64,000 nucleotides of DNA, from contig CALLDI010000005.1 of the NCBI GenBank assembly GCA_937998355.1, positions 23,039-87,038 of the forward strand, given 5' to 3'. Both the position numbers and the translations under genes were made by a program. The notes under the pieces were generated by a model. It worked only from the letters and a program-made list of their open reading frames with translations, had not been told where the DNA came from and made no database searches. Each line of letters begins with the position of its first letter. The first letter of the stretch is position 1. The DNA comes from an uncultured Eggerthella sp. (GTDB taxonomy: Bacteria > Actinomycetota > Coriobacteriia > Coriobacteriales > Eggerthellaceae). Of this stretch, positions 32,345 through 41,443 are shown one piece after another.

Positions 32345-33478
32345 ATGTCCCCGCTGCAAGACACCACCACGCTCGAGCCGAAGGCCCGTGAACGCAAGAT
32401 CGTCTTCACGAGCATCGTCGGCATCATCGGCAATGTGGTGCTGACGGTCTTCAAGCTCATCGTCGGCCTGCTCGCGAATTCGATCGCAGTCATCTTGGAC
32501 GCGGTGAACAGTCTTACCGACGCTTTCTCCTCCATCATCACCATCATCGGCACGAAGCTCTCGAATCGTCGCCCGAACCGCGAACACCCCTATGGCTATG
32601 GGCGCCTCGAATATATCACCTCCATGGCCATCGCCGTCATGATCCTGTATGCCGGCATCGCTTCGCTGGTCGAATCGGTCAAGAAGATCATCTGGCCCGA
32701 AACGCTCAGCTACTCCGCCCTCACCATCATCGTCATCGTGGCTTCGGTCATCATCAAGATCGCGATGGGCATTTACTTCAAACATGCAGGTAATGCGACG
32801 AATTCTTCCCCGCTCATCGCTTCGGGGAAGGACAATATGTTCGATGCAGTGCTGTCTGCTGGCACCCTGCTCTCCGCCATCTTGAGTCTCGCATTCGATC
32901 TGAACATCGACGGTATCATCGGCGCCTGCATCTCGCTGTTCATCGTCAAATCGGGCTTCGATATTCTGCGCGACTCGGTCGATTCCGTCATCGGAAGGCG
33001 CATCGATACCGACTATGCGCACCGCCTCGAAGCCTACATCGACAGCTTCGAAGGGGTTCACGGCGTCTACGATCTTTCGATCGACACCTATGGCCCTAAC
33101 GAGCGTGTCGGTTCTGCCCACATCGAGGTGGACGACGACATGCGCGCGAGCCAGATCCATGAACTCACACGAAAGATAACCATCGCGGTGTACCACGAAT
33201 TCGACTGCTTCATGACCATCGGTATCTACGCGCAGAACACCAAGGGCGAATTCGCGGACATGAAGGAAACGCTCCGAAAGGTCGTGCTCGATCACCCCGA
33301 GGTGGTGCAGGTGCGCGGCTTCTACGTGGATGCCGAGACCAAGACGTGCTATTTCGACCTGGTCGTCGATTTCGACCATGACGCGAAGCAGACCTCGAAC
33401 GAGATCATCGCGGCGATGAAACGTCATTATCCATCGTTCTCGTTCGCCACTATACTCGACCACGACATCAGCGGGTAG
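32345..33478 (+). CDS. Cation diffusion facilitator family transporter
   Basis: This 377-residue CDF protein has six transmembrane helices, the helix-2 motif AVILDAVNSLTDAFSS with the metal-binding D-x3-D arrangement, HPYGYGRLEY between TM2 and TM3, SGKDNMFDAVLS in TM5, and a cytoplasmic C-terminal metal-sensing domain (about 215-377). Such transporters export Zn, Fe, Mn or Cd in exchange for protons. The N-D site pattern suggests a non-classic specificity. ATG 32345 has AAAGGA upstream; an earlier ATG at 32294 lacks one. Confidence 0.92.
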   Translation: MSPLQDTTTLEPKARERKIVFTSIVGIIGNVVLTVFKLIVGLLANSIAVILDAVNSLTDAFSSIITIIGTKLSNRRPNREHPYGYGRLEYITSMAIAVMILYAGIASLVESVKKIIWPETLSYSALTIIVIVASVIIKIAMGIYFKHAGNATNSSPLIASGKDNMFDAVLSAGTLLSAILSLAFDLNIDGIIGACISLFIVKSGFDILRDSVDSVIGRRIDTDYAHRLEAYIDSFEGVHGVYDLSIDTYGPNERVGSAHIEVDDDMRASQIHELTRKITIAVYHEFDCFMTIGIYAQNTKGEFADMKETLRKVVLDHPEVVQVRGFYVDAETKTCYFDLVVDFDHDAKQTSNEIIAAMKRHYPSFSFATILDHDISG

Positions 33479-33523
33479 TACGTCGCTACTCGCCTGAAGC
33501 CACTTGCCCGGATCCGTATCGCC

Positions 33524-34309
33524 ATGAAAAAGACTTTGCTCCAAAGAATGCCTGACGACTTGCCAAACGAGCTACGTGCGTTCATCGGTCGTTCAGCTGT
33601 CTACGACAGCTCCTGTTCCCCCGAAGCGAAGGTTTATTTCATCGAGAAGGATACCGGCTACTACCTGAAACAGGCAGAACGCGGATCGCTCGAGACCGAA
33701 GCGAATTTGACCCGGTTCTTCCATGCACACGGCATCGGTGCTGAGGTACTCTTTTATAACGCAGCTGAAGATGATTGGCTGCTGACTTGCGCGCTCCCGG
33801 GTGAAGACTGCATACATGAACTCTATCTCGGAGATCCCAAACGACTTTGCGACACCATCGCACAAGAATTGCGACGGCTTCATGAACTCGACGCTTCTTG
33901 CTGTCCTGTGCAGGATCGCACAGCTGACTATCTTGCCCTTGCTGATTCGAATTACCGCTCAGGCAAGTTCGATGCATCGCTCTTCTCAGGCGAATTCGCC
34001 TATCGATCTGCAGAAGAAGCCTATACTATTCTCAATGAAGGGAAGGGAGCATTGAAGGATCATGTCCTACTGCATGGCGACTATTGTCTCCCGAACATCG
34101 TTCTTGACGATTGGCGACTCGCTGGCTTCGTCGATGTAGGCTGTGGCGGCATCGGCGATCGACACATCGATCTCTTTTGGGGCGCATGGACGTTGAACTT
34201 CAACCTGAAGACCGATGCGTATCGCAAAAGATTCTTCGACGCATACGGGCGTGACAAGGTCGACGAATCGCTGCTGCAGGTCATTGCTGCGGCTGAGGTG
34301 TTCGGATAA
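33524..34309 (+). CDS. Aminoglycoside phosphotransferase-like kinase
   Basis: This 261-residue protein kinase-like fold has the APH(3')-type Brenner motif LLHGDYCLPNIVLDD (about 186-200) and the metal-binding segment FVDVGCGGIGDRHIDL (about 204-219). Similarity to APH(3') enzymes is clear over the C-terminal half. Intrinsic homologues in anaerobes often have no proven drug activity, so resistance cannot be assumed. The gene begins 45 bases after the cation transporter. Confidence 0.83.
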   Translation: MKKTLLQRMPDDLPNELRAFIGRSAVYDSSCSPEAKVYFIEKDTGYYLKQAERGSLETEANLTRFFHAHGIGAEVLFYNAAEDDWLLTCALPGEDCIHELYLGDPKRLCDTIAQELRRLHELDASCCPVQDRTADYLALADSNYRSGKFDASLFSGEFAYRSAEEAYTILNEGKGALKDHVLLHGDYCLPNIVLDDWRLAGFVDVGCGGIGDRHIDLFWGAWTLNFNLKTDAYRKRFFDAYGRDKVDESLLQVIAAAEVFG

Positions 34310-34327
34310 CGATTTCGAAGGAGCATC

Positions 34328-34660
34328 ATGTTACTGGATTTCAAATCGATGGAAGAGTTCGCCGTTCCCGCCATGAATGGCGGCGACGGTCAGGTGCGGG
34401 CGAACATGCTCGTAGAAGGCTGGGGCAAGGTCATCTACTCGGTCCTTGAACCGGGGTGCTCGATCGGGAGTCACGAACAAGCGACAAGCGTGGATGTGAA
34501 TTATGTTGTGAGCGGGCGCGGCATCGCAGTATGCGACGGAATCGAAGAGGTGCTCGCCCCAGGAACATGCCACATCTGCCCTCAGGGCTCGGTCCACTCG
34601 ATCACGAATACGGGCAACGAAGATCTCGTGCTCTTCTCTGTTGTAGCTGAACGCTCCTAG
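34328..34660 (+). CDS. Small cupin-fold protein
   Basis: This 110-residue single-domain cupin has a first motif around SIGSHEQATSVDVNYVVSGRG and a second around PQGSVHSITNTGNEDL. The His and Glu positions suggest a metal site, though the first motif is incomplete. Stand-alone cupins of this type bind small ligands or isomerise sugars; no specific role is evident. GAAGGAG precedes the ATG. Confidence 0.8.
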   Translation: MLLDFKSMEEFAVPAMNGGDGQVRANMLVEGWGKVIYSVLEPGCSIGSHEQATSVDVNYVVSGRGIAVCDGIEEVLAPGTCHICPQGSVHSITNTGNEDLVLFSVVAERS

Positions 34661-34669
34661 ATCGCGCCC

Positions 34670-34804
34670 ATGACATTCGTCATCGTCATAACAGTCTGCT
34701 GGTTCTTCATCATTCTCGCTTTTAAACTGGGAAAATGGATAGTGAACGGCCTCGAATCGCTTCTGCGATCCTTGTCCGATAGACTCGAAAACAGAAAGAA
34801 GTAG
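34670..34804 (+). CDS. Small single-span membrane protein, 44 residues
   Basis: ATG 34670 opens a 44-residue frame: a hydrophobic helix (TFVIVITVCWFFIILAF) followed by an amphipathic, basic tail ending RLENRKK. It lies nine bases after the cupin stop and six bases before the next small ORF. No ribosome site stands out. Coding is supported by the clean membrane-helix pattern and tight packing, not by homology. Confidence 0.45.
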   Translation: MTFVIVITVCWFFIILAFKLGKWIVNGLESLLRSLSDRLENRKK

Positions 34805-34810
34805 GTTCGT

Positions 34811-34981
34811 ATGAATACTGACAAGATCGATCTTCCCGACTACTTGGGAGACATCGTGCAGATCGGCATCGAGAAGTGCATGGAGGGCCAGTCGATCTTC
34901 GACCCATCGGCGCACTTCACCTACTACGACGCACGGGACTCGCTCAGTTTCATCATCGAATGCGTCACGAAGAACCAGTAG
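34811..34981 (+). CDS. Small acidic protein, 56 residues, unknown
   Basis: The frame from ATG 34811 to TAG 34981 encodes 56 residues beginning MNTDKIDLPDYLGDI with IEKCMEGQSIFDPS in the middle. Codon use resembles that of flanking genes. No family was recognised. It follows the small membrane protein by six bases and may be cotranscribed with it. Confidence 0.45.
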   Translation: MNTDKIDLPDYLGDIVQIGIEKCMEGQSIFDPSAHFTYYDARDSLSFIIECVTKNQ

Positions 34982-35030
34982 AATGGGAGCAACGTACTAC
35001 GTACGATCGTCGATGCTCTAGGAGGCGTTC

Positions 35031-35663
35031 ATGACCAGCCTGACAAAGAAGCTCTCGCAACTTGCATTCATCGCGTTCCTCTGTGCGCTCTTGTGCGTCA
35101 CTATGACGGGCTGCCTGCCAGCGCTCTTCCTGGGCGAAGATGATGATGATCGCCCGGATATCGAACGCCATCATGACGAGGATGATGGCCACCATAGCTG
35201 GAGCCTCGATTCATCTGATGATGTCGCTAGCGCACAAGCGAGCTTCCCTGGCACCTACGATGTCCCCGAAGACTGGGTCGTATCCAAGAAGCATTCCAAC
35301 AGCAGACAAACCTTCTATGTCGAAGAAGGTGACGAGAATGAAGCGCTGCCAGACAACGTAGCGGTGAGCACGGGTACGAATCGCTATGCGAAAGAAGATC
35401 ACGTCTCATTCCGCGAAGCGATCCTACGTCAGCTTTCTGCGCAGATCGGCGATTCATCCGCTCAAGTGCTCGGCAGTGGAGAAACGACACCCGCAGGCGA
35501 CGTCCTCTACGTTTTCACTGTCAAGGAAGACGACTGCACGACCACGTTCTATTACATCGTAGGCGACTACGAATTCTGTCTCTTCCAAGCGACCGATTTC
35601 GACGACTCGGACGATGCCTCAAAAGTCGCGCGCGCGATGGCGAACTCCTTCTCCTGGCGATGA
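35031..35663 (+). CDS. Predicted lipoprotein with Asp/His-rich N-terminal segment
   Basis: This 210-residue protein has a lipoprotein signal peptide (basic n-region, hydrophobic core, lipobox TMTGC at about residue 28). Right after the lipid anchor comes a segment dense in Asp, Glu and His (EDDDDRPDIERHHDEDDGHH) that could bind divalent metals. The remaining domain (about 70-210) is an unrecognised alpha/beta domain ending RAMANSFSWR. AGGAGGCGTTC precedes the start. It should sit on the outer face of the membrane. Confidence 0.75.
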   Translation: MTSLTKKLSQLAFIAFLCALLCVTMTGCLPALFLGEDDDDRPDIERHHDEDDGHHSWSLDSSDDVASAQASFPGTYDVPEDWVVSKKHSNSRQTFYVEEGDENEALPDNVAVSTGTNRYAKEDHVSFREAILRQLSAQIGDSSAQVLGSGETTPAGDVLYVFTVKEDDCTTTFYYIVGDYEFCLFQATDFDDSDDASKVARAMANSFSWR

Positions 35664-35870
35664 TCGCCCGTTCGATCGGATCACGATCGCATCGGTCGCA
35701 CTTCGAAGTGCTTAGATGCGCTTATCGATTTCGCATCGTTTTGCCTGTTCATCGCCTCCGCAACCAATATTTGCGTCAGTTTCAAACTAGAATTGGTCGA
35801 ACCGAAGAAGATTCTCACGTACGCTTGCTTTGCTCTATGATCGAAACAGCGAACCAAGAAAGGGAATCCT

Positions 35871-36821
35871 ATGAATGTCGACATGGCGAAAAGACTCGCA
35901 GACCGTAGACGCAATGCGGGACTGACCCAAGAAGGCCTTGCAGAAAAGCTCGGAGTGTCTCGTCAGGCTGTGTCCAAATGGGAGTGTTCGGAGTCTTCTC
36001 CCGACACCGACAACCTGATCGCACTCGCAGAGCTCTACGGTGTTTCGCTCGATGAACTGCTCTATGCAGAAGTCGACCCACAAGGCGCATCGCCCACTAG
36101 CGAGATCGAGGCGACGGCAGCGGATGACGAGTGCGCACAGACGAAGGGCGAGCAGGCCGAGGCCGATCGTTCTGGAGATGATCGTGAACATATCGAGGGC
36201 GAACAACCTGGAACCACAGAGCAAGAAACACCCAAAGGAGGCATCGGCTTCGACTCGAACGACGGTTCATTCCATCTTGGCCCTGACGGCGTTCGCGCAC
36301 AAGACGGCAAAGATCACGTTCATATCAACTGGCGTGACGGAGTCCATGTTGATTCGAAGAACGGCGATTCGGTCCATGTGGGATGGAGCGGCATACGCGT
36401 CAACTCGCAAGAATACGACAGTCTTAATGCCGCAAATGCGGCGCTCCGAACGCGACACCCAGGTTCGCGCTCAAACTCTCCGTTCGTGCGCGCATGGTAT
36501 CGGTTTCCTTTTCCGCTCCTCGTGATCATCGTCTACATCGTAGTAGGAGTGTTCGCTGGACAATGGGGGCTTGGCCTTTTTCTTTTCGCTGCCATTCCGC
36601 TCTATTACATGATGGGCAATCTGATCTCGAACAAGCGATTCGGCGTGTTCTTGGCCGGCCTCTATCCGATCTTCGTCATATGTTGGTTTCTGTATATGGC
36701 CTTCGTCTTGAACGAGCCGCATCCTGCCTGGGTCATGTTCCTGACCATTCCGCTCTTCGAGGCCATCATCGGGCCGTTCTCCCATTGGTACCACAAACGC
36801 AAGCAAGATGACCATCAATAG
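35871..36821 (+). CDS. Membrane-anchored XRE-family regulator
   Basis: The 316-residue protein starts with a Cro/CI-type HTH (residues 1-66: RRRNAGLTQEGLAEKLGVSRQAVSKWE), then an acidic linker (about 70-125). A segment of short beta-like repeats follows (HLGPDGVRAQDG, VHINWRDGVHVDS, VHVGWSGIRVNS; about 137-185). Three or four transmembrane helices come last (about 220-310). This architecture suggests a regulator that senses the envelope from the membrane. The target is not evident; flanking genes are a lipoprotein and DUF2130. The start follows GAAAGGGAATCC. Confidence 0.82.
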   Translation: MNVDMAKRLADRRRNAGLTQEGLAEKLGVSRQAVSKWECSESSPDTDNLIALAELYGVSLDELLYAEVDPQGASPTSEIEATAADDECAQTKGEQAEADRSGDDREHIEGEQPGTTEQETPKGGIGFDSNDGSFHLGPDGVRAQDGKDHVHINWRDGVHVDSKNGDSVHVGWSGIRVNSQEYDSLNAANAALRTRHPGSRSNSPFVRAWYRFPFPLLVIIVYIVVGVFAGQWGLGLFLFAAIPLYYMMGNLISNKRFGVFLAGLYPIFVICWFLYMAFVLNEPHPAWVMFLTIPLFEAIIGPFSHWYHKRKQDDHQ

Positions 36822-36886
36822 GACAGCTATGATCCGCGCCCGCTGATAGAATGGATACGAACACACTTCGATCCAAAGGAACTATC

Positions 36887-38275
36887 GTGAGCGAGATCAT
36901 CTGCCCTCATTGCAAGACCCCCTTCACCGTCGACGAAAGCGGCTATGCTGCCATCCTGAGCCAGGTGCGAGACCAAGAGCTCCAGCGCGAAGTGAATGCG
37001 CGCGTGACCATGGTCGAAGATGCACGCGAAAAAGAGGTCGCGCTAGCCGTTGCGGAAACGAAGGCCGAACTGGAAAAGCAGCTTGAAGCGACACGGGCTC
37101 AGCTGGCCGCAGCCAAGACCGAAGCCGAAGCGGCCAGGAAACTGGCGGTCTCCGATGCGGTCGCAGCCGAAGTCGAACGGCTTCGCGCGGTAGAGAAAGA
37201 GCGTGATACCCTGGCACAACAGCTCGAAGCGCAACGTCAGCAGGCTTCCATGGAAACACAGCTCGCCGTTTCGAAGGTCGAAGCTGCAGCGAAAGATGCC
37301 CAAACCTCCATCGAACGCGAACGCGACGAACTGCGTGCTCAAATTGCGCGCGATGCTGAAACGCTCACGCGCGTCGAAGCAGAACATAAGGCCGCTTTGG
37401 CGGAGAAGCTCGCCGCGAAGGACGAACTCATCGCCGATCGCGACCGCGAGATCGAGCGCATCCGCGACATGAAAGCGAAGCTCTCCACCAAGATGCTGGG
37501 TGAAAGCCTGGAGGTTCACTGCGAGACAGAATTCAACCGTCTGCGCGCCACCGCATTCCCCCGTGCTTACTTCGAGAAGGATAACGAAGTGGTCGAAGGC
37601 ACGAAGGGCGATTTCGTCTTCCGCGATTTCGACGACGCCGGCAACGAAGTCGTTTCCATCATGTTCGAGATGAAGAATGAAGCGGACGATTCGGTCAGCC
37701 GCAAGAAGAACGAAGATCACTTCAAGAAGCTCGATTCCGATCGCAAGAAGAAGGGCTGCGAATACGCCGTTCTCGTCTCTCTGCTCGAACCTGAGAGCGA
37801 ACTCTACAACGCAGGCATCGTCGATGTGTCTTGGAAGTACGAGAAAATGTACGTCATCCGCCCGCAGTTCTTCATCCCGCTCATCACGCTACTGCGCAAC
37901 GCCGCGCTCTCCTCGCTCGAATACCGCAAGGAATTGGCGCTAGTGAAACAGCAGAATATCGACGTGACGAACTTCGAGGATCAGCTGACGGATTTCAAAG
38001 ACAAGTTCAGCCGCAACTACCGCATCGCTAGCGATAAATTCCAGAAAGCCATCGAAGAGATCGACAAGTCCATCAGCCATCTGCAGAAGATCAAAGACAA
38101 CCTGATCGGCAGTGAAAACCAGCTGCGCCTAGCGAACGACAAAGCTGAAGACCTCACCATCAAGCGTCTCACGCGCAAGAATCCCACCATGAAAGCGCTG
38201 TTCGATGCCGCACGAGAAGAGCGCGACGACAGCGATACCGACGTGAGCGAAGTCGAGTTTTTGGATGAAGAATGA
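36887..38275 (+). CDS. DUF2130 domain protein
   Basis: The 462-residue product begins SEIICPHCKTPF (a CxxC pair), has a long coiled coil of Ala/Glu/Arg-rich heptads (about 40-205) and a C-terminal DUF2130 domain with KGDFVFRDFDDAGNEVVSIMFEMKNE, SRKKNEDHFKKLD and YVIRPQFFIPLITLLRNAA. The F-E-M-K core resembles a PD-(D/E)XK-like nuclease fold, but activity is unknown. GTG 36887 is chosen because AAAGGAACTATC precedes it and the family normally begins here; ATG 36851 has no ribosome site. Confidence 0.85.
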   Translation: MSEIICPHCKTPFTVDESGYAAILSQVRDQELQREVNARVTMVEDAREKEVALAVAETKAELEKQLEATRAQLAAAKTEAEAARKLAVSDAVAAEVERLRAVEKERDTLAQQLEAQRQQASMETQLAVSKVEAAAKDAQTSIERERDELRAQIARDAETLTRVEAEHKAALAEKLAAKDELIADRDREIERIRDMKAKLSTKMLGESLEVHCETEFNRLRATAFPRAYFEKDNEVVEGTKGDFVFRDFDDAGNEVVSIMFEMKNEADDSVSRKKNEDHFKKLDSDRKKKGCEYAVLVSLLEPESELYNAGIVDVSWKYEKMYVIRPQFFIPLITLLRNAALSSLEYRKELALVKQQNIDVTNFEDQLTDFKDKFSRNYRIASDKFQKAIEEIDKSISHLQKIKDNLIGSENQLRLANDKAEDLTIKRLTRKNPTMKALFDAAREERDDSDTDVSEVEFLDEE

Positions 38276-38341
38276 TTTGAGCCGCACAACAGCGATGCTA
38301 AAGTAGAACTGAGATTTACCTCCCTACCACTAGGAGGAGCG

Positions 38342-38791
38342 ATGAGTTCTTTTCCTCACATCCCGAAACCCGCACTGCCGACGCTGTCGAAGAATCCGAA
38401 GCGCTCGCTCGACCTTGCCCATCTCGTGTTCGCGAGCTTGTGGCTCGGTGGTTTCACGATCATGTTCTGCTTCTCGGTCATGATGGCCAACGGCTCCATC
38501 AGCGAAGCCTTCGGCGCCGCTGCCATCGCTACCGTGAAAGGTCTCGTTACCATCTGCATCCCCGCCCTCATGGTCACCGGCCTTCTCTATAGCCTCTTCA
38601 CGAAGTGGGGCTTCAAGAAGCATGGCTGGGTCATCGCGAAATGGTTGCTCTCCATCGCGGTCGTCGCTTGCACGGCGCTCGTTCCCGCAAAACCAGCCTG
38701 TCTCGCGGGCGTTATTGCCGGAATGCTCGTCCTTTTCGCGATCTCAGTATTCAAACCACGCAAGAAGGCTAAAATAACAGCTGCCCATTAG
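38342..38791 (+). CDS. Four-helix membrane protein of unknown function
   Basis: This 149-residue protein has four hydrophobic segments (about 26-50, 58-85, 98-115, 118-138) and a basic C-terminus. The LAHLVFASLWLGGFTIMFCF segment, with a His and Gly-rich turn, recalls haem-linked or copper-resistance-type small membrane proteins of the DUF2269/CopD group, but the match is weak. AGGAGGAG precedes the ATG. It is 44 bases upstream of the LTA-synthase-like gene. Confidence 0.6.
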   Translation: MSSFPHIPKPALPTLSKNPKRSLDLAHLVFASLWLGGFTIMFCFSVMMANGSISEAFGAAAIATVKGLVTICIPALMVTGLLYSLFTKWGFKKHGWVIAKWLLSIAVVACTALVPAKPACLAGVIAGMLVLFAISVFKPRKKAKITAAH

Positions 38792-38835
38792 ACTCATTCA
38801 TCTCGCGTCCCGCCGGGACTGCGAAAGGCAACGCT

Positions 38836-41412
38836 GTGAACGACGCTCTGACCGTAATCGATCTGACTTGGATCCCTATCGTAGGGGTCATCTCGCTCGT
38901 TGCGCTCTTGGCTCTTGGCCTCGTCGTTATCTGGCGCACTGGATCGCAAGGTCTTCCGAAGAAGATCCTGCGCACCATCTCCACTACGATATGGACCGCC
39001 CTGTTCGTTGCCATCGAGATCGCGCTCCTCTCCTTCGCGAACGACGATGCGATAACGGGCTCGGTGCCGCTTTTCGGCATCGCTGCCGCATCGAGCGCTC
39101 TTGCTGGAATCGCTGCGATAACCGCGAAGACAAGGTCGTTCACGAGAAGAGGCCACCGAGACGCGCTGAACACCTCCTCGCTCAGCGATGCTGGCAGAAG
39201 TGCCAATCGCTCATCCAAAGCGACCAACATCGTGAAGAAGATCTTGCGCATCGTCGCCAGCTGGCTCGTTCCGCTCTTTGCTATCGCGCCCATAACGCTC
39301 ATCTGCTTCGTCTGCCTCGAACTACCCTCGAACCCGAGCTTTCTTTCGATCGATGACACCTATCTTGCGAGCGAACTGGCTATTCTTGCTGGCTTCGTTG
39401 CAGGCTGCTGGTTCATCTTCCAACGCAAACCCATCGGCTTCGTAGTGCCCGTCCTCGTTTCATTCGTATATGGCATGTGCGAATTCTTCGTAGAGGCGTT
39501 CAAGGCTGCTGCCATCATGCCTGGCGATTTGCGCAGCGCCGGAACAGGCATGAACGTTGCAGGCGGTTACGATTACGAGCTCACGAGCGGGATCCTCTTC
39601 TGTCTTGCACTCGCCACCCTCGTCATCGCTGCTGTCATGTTCATCCGCGACCCCTTGTCGAAGCTCCTCGCGAAGAAGGATCTCTCGCGCGCGACGCACG
39701 CGAACATCGAAGCGCAAGACGATCCATTCGTCAAAGAAGAACGCCGAAGGGAACGCCTCCTGACGCTCGGTAAGAACGCGGTCGCGTTCGTGCTCTCGGT
39801 GCTGCTCGGCGCCTATATCATATGGGCGCCCATCAACCAGGCTCTTACGGTCGATTGGGAGGAAGAAGGCGTCGTCTTCGATTACTGGCAAACGCAGAAC
39901 AGCATCGACGAATTCGGCATCATCCCTTCGTTCATCGCTGCGCTCCAGCTCGAACAGCTCGATCCGCCTTCGGGTTACACGACCGAAAAGGCCGAGGAGC
40001 TTCAGGCGGGCATGGTCGGTCTTTACGACCAGTATGTCGCGAGCACTCCTGAACGCGCGGCCGCAAAAGAACAGTTCGACCAGACCAAACCGAATGTCAT
40101 CCTGGTCATGAACGAATCTTTCGCCGACCTCTCCGCGCTCGGCGGTCTGGGCGTCGGCTATCCGGGCCCTGAATATTTGCACGCCATGGACGCGATCGCG
40201 AAGGGCAAGACGAGCGTGTCAGTGTACGGTGGCGGTACGTGCAATTCAGAATTCGAGTCGCTGACCAGCATCTCGCTGGGATACGTCGCGGGCGGCATCG
40301 ACCCCTATGCGGTCTACGATCTGTCCAACATCGATACCATCCCGAAGGAATTCAAGGCGCTCGGGTACGCAACCACCGCGATCCATCCGGAAGACCCTAA
40401 CAACTGGGGCCGAAATCAGGTTTACCCCGCCATCGGCATCGACACCTTCATCTCTCACGAAAGCTTCACGGAAGCCGAGACGAGTCGCGACCATACCACC
40501 GATAAAGCAACGTACGAGATGGTGCTCGAGCAGTTGAAGAGCTCGAATGAGCCGCAGTTCATCTTCGACCTGACCATGCAAGGCCACGGTGGCTACGAAA
40601 CCGGTCTGATACCAGAAGAGGACAACGTCGGCTACGATTTCAACGGCATCGTCGACGAGAACGCAGGCGCGGCATGCATCGAATACCTCTCCTCCGTGAA
40701 ATTGAGCGACCAGGATCTGGAATACCTCATCACCGAGCTTCAGCAGTTCGATGAGCCGGTCGTGGTGGCGTTCTTCGGCGATCATCATCCTGGGTTCTCA
40801 TGGTGGTTCCAAGAGCGATTCGCCGATACGTCGACCGAGATCGCCGCTCAAGAAGCCATGTACCAGACCGACTACTTCGTATGGGCGAACTACGATATCG
40901 CGGGAAGCGATTGGAATGGCGGCAAGACCGAATCCGTCTACACGGGATCGATGGCGCCTGCGTCGCTCATGAGCTGGACCATGTCATTGATCGGCGCTCC
41001 GCTCACGGATTATCAAAAGGCGGATTACGTGAGCCGCTGGTGGATCGAGTCGAACAACCTGTTCGGCTATTTGGACGCTGGCACGGGCGAATGGCTGCCG
41101 GTCAGTGAAGCACAAGCGGTCGCTGCACAAGACGACATCTACGAACAGGGCATGGCGATCATTCATGCTACCGCCGAACTCGGCCACATACCTGAGCCAG
41201 GCGAGGTGCTCGAGCCGATGGCCACTTCGGCGCTCGACGACGAAGCAGTGGACGAGAACGAGGAAGCGAGCAAGCAAGCTGCCACAGACTCGGGCGGCGC
41301 TGAAGACGAAGCGATCGCTCCCGAAGCTGGCACGTCCGCCTATCAAGATGCCGTGATGGATAACGTCATGCGTTGGCTCGCGCATCTGAATTTCTCAGAA
41401 CGCCTTCGCTAG
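38836..41412 (+). CDS. LTA synthase family sulfatase-domain protein
   Basis: The 858-residue protein has several N-terminal transmembrane helices (to about 335) and an extracellular sulfatase-like domain. Metal and nucleophile sites are visible: ILVMNESFADLS, the catalytic Thr in YGGGTCNSEFE, the segment TAIHPEDPNNWGRN and FFGDHHPGFSWWF. Family members transfer glycerophosphate to build lipoteichoic acid or related polymers, or phosphoethanolamine. The acidic C-terminal tail of ~70 residues is unusual. Translation starts at GTG 38836 after GAAAGG. Confidence 0.88.
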   Translation: MNDALTVIDLTWIPIVGVISLVALLALGLVVIWRTGSQGLPKKILRTISTTIWTALFVAIEIALLSFANDDAITGSVPLFGIAAASSALAGIAAITAKTRSFTRRGHRDALNTSSLSDAGRSANRSSKATNIVKKILRIVASWLVPLFAIAPITLICFVCLELPSNPSFLSIDDTYLASELAILAGFVAGCWFIFQRKPIGFVVPVLVSFVYGMCEFFVEAFKAAAIMPGDLRSAGTGMNVAGGYDYELTSGILFCLALATLVIAAVMFIRDPLSKLLAKKDLSRATHANIEAQDDPFVKEERRRERLLTLGKNAVAFVLSVLLGAYIIWAPINQALTVDWEEEGVVFDYWQTQNSIDEFGIIPSFIAALQLEQLDPPSGYTTEKAEELQAGMVGLYDQYVASTPERAAAKEQFDQTKPNVILVMNESFADLSALGGLGVGYPGPEYLHAMDAIAKGKTSVSVYGGGTCNSEFESLTSISLGYVAGGIDPYAVYDLSNIDTIPKEFKALGYATTAIHPEDPNNWGRNQVYPAIGIDTFISHESFTEAETSRDHTTDKATYEMVLEQLKSSNEPQFIFDLTMQGHGGYETGLIPEEDNVGYDFNGIVDENAGAACIEYLSSVKLSDQDLEYLITELQQFDEPVVVAFFGDHHPGFSWWFQERFADTSTEIAAQEAMYQTDYFVWANYDIAGSDWNGGKTESVYTGSMAPASLMSWTMSLIGAPLTDYQKADYVSRWWIESNNLFGYLDAGTGEWLPVSEAQAVAAQDDIYEQGMAIIHATAELGHIPEPGEVLEPMATSALDDEAVDENEEASKQAATDSGGAEDEAIAPEAGTSAYQDAVMDNVMRWLAHLNFSERLR

Positions 41413-41443
41413 GCCACCGATTCACCCCACAGAAGCCGAGCGA

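Noticed and set aside
32309..33544. 411-residue frame antisense to the cation transporter
   Set aside because: The opposite strand encodes a clear CDF protein; the antisense frame is rich in Asp, Arg and His as expected from complement bias.
33524..34309. Acquired aminoglycoside-resistance gene
   Set aside because: Only family-level APH similarity is visible, with chromosomal composition and no mobile context, so resistance should not be claimed.
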